In this document: one piece after another, positions 61,174 through 64,000 of the stretch | How the letters are laid out: the number at the start of each line of letters is the position of its first letter | Numbering within the stretch: the stretch's first letter is position 1 | Source of the DNA: Pseudomonas zanjanensis | GTDB lineage: Bacteria; Pseudomonadota; Gammaproteobacteria; Pseudomonadales; Pseudomonadaceae | DNA: 64,000 nucleotides | Reading direction: 5' to 3' | Assembly: GCF_014268745.2 (NCBI RefSeq) | Contig: NZ_JABWRB020000005.1 | Location: 62,001 to 126,000, forward strand | The notes under the pieces: generated by a model | The model's database searches: none | What the model was told of the DNA's origin: nothing | The model's input: only the letters and a program-made list of their open reading frames with translations | Program-made: the position numbers and the translations under genes

Positions 61174-61638
61174 ATGTCCCCTGACCTGTGGAGTTTTTCC
61201 CTCGACCTCTATGCCAAGCCTGGCGTAGAGCCTGCGTGCCTGGCGGCACAAGACGCCGGCGCCAACGTCTGCCTGCTGCTTTGTGGCCTGTGGCTGGCGC
61301 AGCGCGGCGTGGCCTGCAATGAACACCGGCTGCAGCGACTTCGACAAATGGCCGAGCCGTGGGAGACCGAGGTGGTGCGGCCACTGCGTACGCTTCGCAA
61401 CCAATGGAAAGCCGGCGCCCTTCAGGACACGGCACTCAATGGCCTGCGCGAACAGGTCAAGCAGCTGGAGTTGGCCGCCGAACGGCGATTGTTGGAAAGA
61501 TTGGAAGCGCTGGCCATGGATTGGCCGGGGGCACAACAGAACGATTCAGCGCAATGGCTGCAAGGGCTGGCGGCGAATGCCGGACCCGCGAGCCGCGACG
61601 CGCTGCATCAGCTGCGCGTCGCGGTGTCCGGCACTTAG
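61174..61638 (+). CDS. TIGR02444-family protein
   Basis: 154 residues, helical and acidic-to-neutral, beginning PDLWSFSLDLYAKPGVEPACLAAQD with the conserved cysteines of CLLLCGLWLAQRG. It belongs to a gammaproteobacterial family of unknown function (DUF2390). It is divergent from the ABC-F gene (50 bp apart) and its stop codon overlaps that of algP by 4 bp. Confidence 0.88.
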   Translation: MSPDLWSFSLDLYAKPGVEPACLAAQDAGANVCLLLCGLWLAQRGVACNEHRLQRLRQMAEPWETEVVRPLRTLRNQWKAGALQDTALNGLREQVKQLELAAERRLLERLEALAMDWPGAQQNDSAQWLQGLAANAGPASRDALHQLRVAVSGT

Positions 61639-62768
61639 GAAGCGCTGGTTGGGGTGCTGCTGCTGGTGGTCGGCGCAACGGCGGCTGGGCCGGTTGCCGT
61701 GGCCGAAGTGCTGGCGGTTGGCGCAGGTGCAGCGGTCGGAGCCGGAGTCGATGTCGCGGGCTTGGCGGCTGGCGCAGTCGCAGGTTTTGCAGCGGCTGGT
61801 TTTTTCACGGCCGGTTTCGCGGCGGGCTTGGCAGCAACTGGTTTCGCGGCGGCTGGCTTGGCAGCCGTTGGCTTCGCAACTGCAGGCTTGGCCGCGGCCG
61901 GTTTGGCAGCGGGTTTAGCCGCGGCTTTGGCAGGGGCTTTGGCAGCGACTGGCTTGGCAGCGGTTTTTGCAGCGGGCTTGGCCGCAGCCGTTTTGGTTGC
62001 CGCAGGCTTCGCTGCCGGTTTGGCAGCAGGCTTGGTGGCAGCCGGTTTTGCAGTGGCTTTTACCGGCGCTTTGGCAGCCGGTTTAGCGGCGGCTGTTTTA
62101 GCGGCAGGTTTGGCGACAGGTTTTGCCGCTGGCTTGGCGGCAGGTTTAGCAACCGCTTTTACAGCAGGCTTGGCAGCCGCAGGTTTAGCGGCCGCCGTTT
62201 TTGCAGCGGGCTTGGCAGCCGCCTTGACGACTGGTTTTTTCGCCGCAGGTTTTGCAGCGCTGGCAGCGACGGGTTTGGCAGCCGGCTTGGCAGCGACTTT
62301 GGCCGGCGCTTTTGCCACGGCGGGTTTAGCCGCCGGCTTCTTGGCCGATACAGCGGCAGGCTTGGCAGCACGAAGCGACAGCGCCTTGCCCGCGGCTTCT
62401 TGCACGCGACCGACGCCCTGGGCCAGTTTCAGGCTTTCCTGGGCATCACGCTTGAGTTGCAGAATGTAGGCGCGGGTTTCGGACTGACGATCCTTCAAGG
62501 CATCGAGCAAGTCTTCGAGCTCTTTCACGACGTCTTTAGCCTTGGCTTGGGCCTTGGCCTTGCCAGCAGTGGCTGCGTCTTGCAGTTTGGTGCGCGACTT
62601 GTGCAGTTTTTCCTGCGCCTTGCCGCGTTGCTTTTCCAGTTTGGCGAGCAGTTTTTCAGCATCAGCCAGCGCTTGGGAGCAGGCATTTTCCAGATGTTCG
62701 AGCAGGCTGCCCGAGAGTTGTTGGAGCAAGTGCAACGGAGTGTTTACAGGCTTCTTGGTGGCCGACAT
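61635..62768 (-). CDS. algP: AlgP, histone H1-like alginate regulatory protein
   Basis: 377 residues. The N-terminal 130 residues are a helical domain with a coiled coil (LEKQRGKAQEKLHKSRTKL). The rest is a Lys/Pro/Ala tail built on KPAA-type units, like eukaryotic histone H1 tails, ending in a Pro/Thr/Ser/Ala-rich segment. In P. aeruginosa AlgP (AlgR3) binds DNA and affects algD transcription. Next to the FKBP and algQ genes as in P. aeruginosa. The tail is strongly basic and has no folded structure that I can predict. Confidence 0.94.
   Translation of the reverse strand: MSATKKPVNTPLHLLQQLSGSLLEHLENACSQALADAEKLLAKLEKQRGKAQEKLHKSRTKLQDAATAGKAKAQAKAKDVVKELEDLLDALKDRQSETRAYILQLKRDAQESLKLAQGVGRVQEAAGKALSLRAAKPAAVSAKKPAAKPAVAKAPAKVAAKPAAKPVAASAAKPAAKKPVVKAAAKPAAKTAAAKPAAAKPAVKAVAKPAAKPAAKPVAKPAAKTAAAKPAAKAPVKATAKPAATKPAAKPAAKPAATKTAAAKPAAKTAAKPVAAKAPAKAAAKPAAKPAAAKPAVAKPTAAKPAAAKPVAAKPAAKPAVKKPAAAKPATAPAAKPATSTPAPTAAPAPTASTSATATGPAAVAPTTSSSTPTSAS
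61690..62390 (-). repeat. algP low-complexity tandem repeats
   Basis: About 700 bp of imperfect 12-bp and longer units encoding KPAA, KPAAK and APAK variants. Units are degenerate at third positions, so slippage is possible but less likely than with perfect repeats. Confidence 0.85.
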
Positions 62769-62959
62769 GGTTTACCTCCTGACTGACGTGAGTGCGGCTC
62801 ATACTAGACCTCTGCTGCAACCGCCGCTAGGGCATGTTGACAGTACACAAGACGTTGCGTTGCAAGGGAGGAAAAATCTTCTGCGCCAGTGCCTTGGCAA
62901 TCCACCTCTACAGATATCGGCACTGGCATAATTCCTCGATTCGAGGCCGGAGAGCACAC

Positions 62960-63625
62960 ATGTCGCGTCACCTATTTTTACTCCTGTGCATGGCTTGCGC
63001 CACGGTCCAGGCCGCTGAAAAAACCAGCGCAAACGATGCCCACGATTTGGCTTACAGCCTGGGCGCCAGCCTCGGCGAACGCCTGCGCCAGGACGTGCCG
63101 GACCTGCAGATCAAAGCCTTGGTTGAAGGTTTGCAACAGGCCTACCTGGGCAAGCCGCTGGCGCTCAAGGATGAACGCATCGAACAAATCCTGGCCGAGC
63201 ACCAGGCGCAACTGAACGCGCCTTCGACAACGCCGCAGACCGACGCCGCATTGAAAACCGAGCAACAATTTCTCGTCGAAGAAAAGAGCCGACCCGGCGT
63301 CCAGCAACTGGCAGACGGCATCCTGCTGACCGAAATCAAGCCAGGCCATGGCGCGAAGGCCGGCCCTCATGGCAAGGTCCAGGTGCTGTATACCGGTCGA
63401 CTGCCGGACGGCTCCGTATTCGATTCCAACCGCCAGGCACAATGGTTCAACCTCGACAGTGTGATTGACGGTTGGCGCAGTGCATTGCCGCAAATGCCGG
63501 TCGGCGCGAAATGGCGACTGGTGATTCCGTCGTCCCTGGCCTATGGCGCTGAAGGGGCCGGGGATGTGATCCCGCCGTACACGCCATTGGTGTTTGAGAT
63601 CGAGTTGCTGGGCGCGACGACCTGA
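62960..63625 (+). CDS. FKBP-type peptidyl-prolyl isomerase, exported
   Basis: 221 residues: short signal peptide (LFLLLCMACATVQA), N-terminal FKBP_N helical dimerisation domain (LAYSLGASLGERLRQ, QILAEHQAQL, about 25-115) and a C-terminal FKBP domain (GKVQVLYTGRLPDGSVFDS, GWRSALPQMPVGAKWRLVIPSSLAYG). It resembles FkpA/Mip-type periplasmic foldases. The ATG has GGAGAG 7 nt upstream. It converges with algQ on a shared terminator. Confidence 0.93.
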   Translation: MSRHLFLLLCMACATVQAAEKTSANDAHDLAYSLGASLGERLRQDVPDLQIKALVEGLQQAYLGKPLALKDERIEQILAEHQAQLNAPSTTPQTDAALKTEQQFLVEEKSRPGVQQLADGILLTEIKPGHGAKAGPHGKVQVLYTGRLPDGSVFDSNRQAQWFNLDSVIDGWRSALPQMPVGAKWRLVIPSSLAYGAEGAGDVIPPYTPLVFEIELLGATT

Positions 63626-63636
63626 CGTTGACCCAA

Positions 63637-63672
63637 TAAAAAAAACGGTGCGCAATGCGCACCGTTTTTTCA
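63637..63672. terminator. Bidirectional terminator between the FKBP gene and algQ
   Basis: AAAAAAACGGTGCGC-AAT-GCGCACCGTTTTTT, A and T runs on both sides. Confidence 0.95.
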
Positions 63673-63685
63673 TGACCGCGAGGCC

Positions 63686-64000
63686 TCAGGCCTGGACGGT
63701 ATCTTCTTCCTTGTGAGCGTTGTGCAGCACTTCGATCAGGCAGTCTTCCAATTCGAAACGCTCGTGCAGCAAGCCGCCTAGCTCCTTGAATTTTTCCGCT
63801 ACACACTTGCCTTCATCGCACAGGTCGTTGAACGCCAGCAGCTTCTCGGTGATGACATCGATGCGCGGGTAAATCGTCTCGGCCAATTCCAGGCCGCGCT
63901 TGTCGTTGAAGGCCTTGGCCTCGCCCGTCAGTTGTTCATAGATCTCGAAATGACCGGCAGACACATAGTCGACCAGCACACCGCAGAACTCTTGCAAGGG
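63686..64000 (-). CDS. algQ: AlgQ/Rsd anti-sigma-70 factor (5' end outside the window)
   Basis: The last 104 codons of an Rsd/AlgQ-family gene; the N-terminal part, probably about 55 residues, lies beyond the window edge. Visible family sequence: VDYVSAGHFEIYEQL, RIDVITEKLLAFNDLCDEGKC and HERFELEDCLIEVLHNAH. AlgQ binds sigma-70 region 4 and shifts RNA polymerase to alternative sigma factors; in P. aeruginosa it also promotes alginate and siderophore gene expression. Confidence 0.94.
   Translation of the reverse strand, partial: PLQEFCGVLVDYVSAGHFEIYEQLTGEAKAFNDKRGLELAETIYPRIDVITEKLLAFNDLCDEGKCVAEKFKELGGLLHERFELEDCLIEVLHNAHKEEDTVQA

Noticed and set aside
61690..62390. Possible CRISPR array because of regular repeats
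   Set aside because: Repeats are in frame, code for KPAA-type peptide units and have no unique spacers.
61359..62786. Gly/Arg/Ser-rich and Ala/Gly-rich plus-strand frames opposite algP
   Set aside because: They are products of the KPAA repeat read on the other strand; no ribosome site or family support.

Overview
The window looks like chromosome of a Pseudomonas of the P. fluorescens complex. GC content and codon use are high-GC Pseudomonas throughout. As I remember the P. aeruginosa PAO1 map, the backbone order (argA, argE, CYTH protein, orphan GspE ATPase, gcvH-gcvT, ubiI-ubiH-pepP-ygfB, zapB-like-zapA-6S RNA-fau, ubiD, rho, trxA, ppx/ppk, hemB, dedA-region, algP, FKBP, algQ) matches about PA5204-PA5255. 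No rRNA or tRNA gene and no CRISPR array was seen.

Layout. 0-1 kb: a MntA/HepT toxin-antitoxin pair between two nearly identical terminators. 1-7 kb: an OprD-type porin, arginine biosynthesis (argA, argE) and a CYTH triphosphatase-like protein. 7-12 kb: an Lrp-type regulator divergent from a small ACT-like protein, an orphan type II/IV secretion ATPase, a QmcA/NfeD membrane pair and a secreted DUF2388 protein. 12-17 kb: gcvT-gcvH without gcvP, and an Fe(III) ABC transporter (binding protein and fused permease). 17-22 kb: ubiquinone hydroxylases, pepP, ygfB, then divergent zapB-like/zapA, 6S RNA and fau. 23-28 kb: EVE protein, orphan FliL, quinone oxidoreductase, TonB-like protein, glpT with a GlpR-like operator, and chaC. 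28.5-30.1 kb: an IS110-family insertion sequence inserted inside a REP element. 30-34.7 kb: oxidoreductase, ubiD, rho and trxA. 34.7-43.5 kb: an accessory block with a GntR/FadR regulator, a four-gene polar amino acid ABC transporter and a chaperone-usher fimbrial operon with a DUF1120 major subunit. 43.5-51 kb: ppx, ppk, hemB, dedA, a fatty acid hydroxylase-superfamily protein and elbB. 51-58.5 kb: UPF0178 protein, cytochrome c/FTR1 iron permease, a four-gene envelope lipoprotein cluster (COG3014, YcfL, LpoB-like, CsgG-like) and a LysE exporter. 58.6-64 kb: a small MscS channel, an ABC-F ATPase, TIGR02444, algP, an FKBP and the 3' part of algQ.

Intergenic spaces hold at least thirteen REP loci of four sequence classes, mostly inverted pairs. 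The most notable signal is the IS110 element. Its 242-nt 5' non-coding end carries two short guides, in the right order and orientation, that match the two sides of the REP target it split and overlap on a shared AG dinucleotide. This is the layout expected for a bridge RNA that programs insertion into REP sequences.
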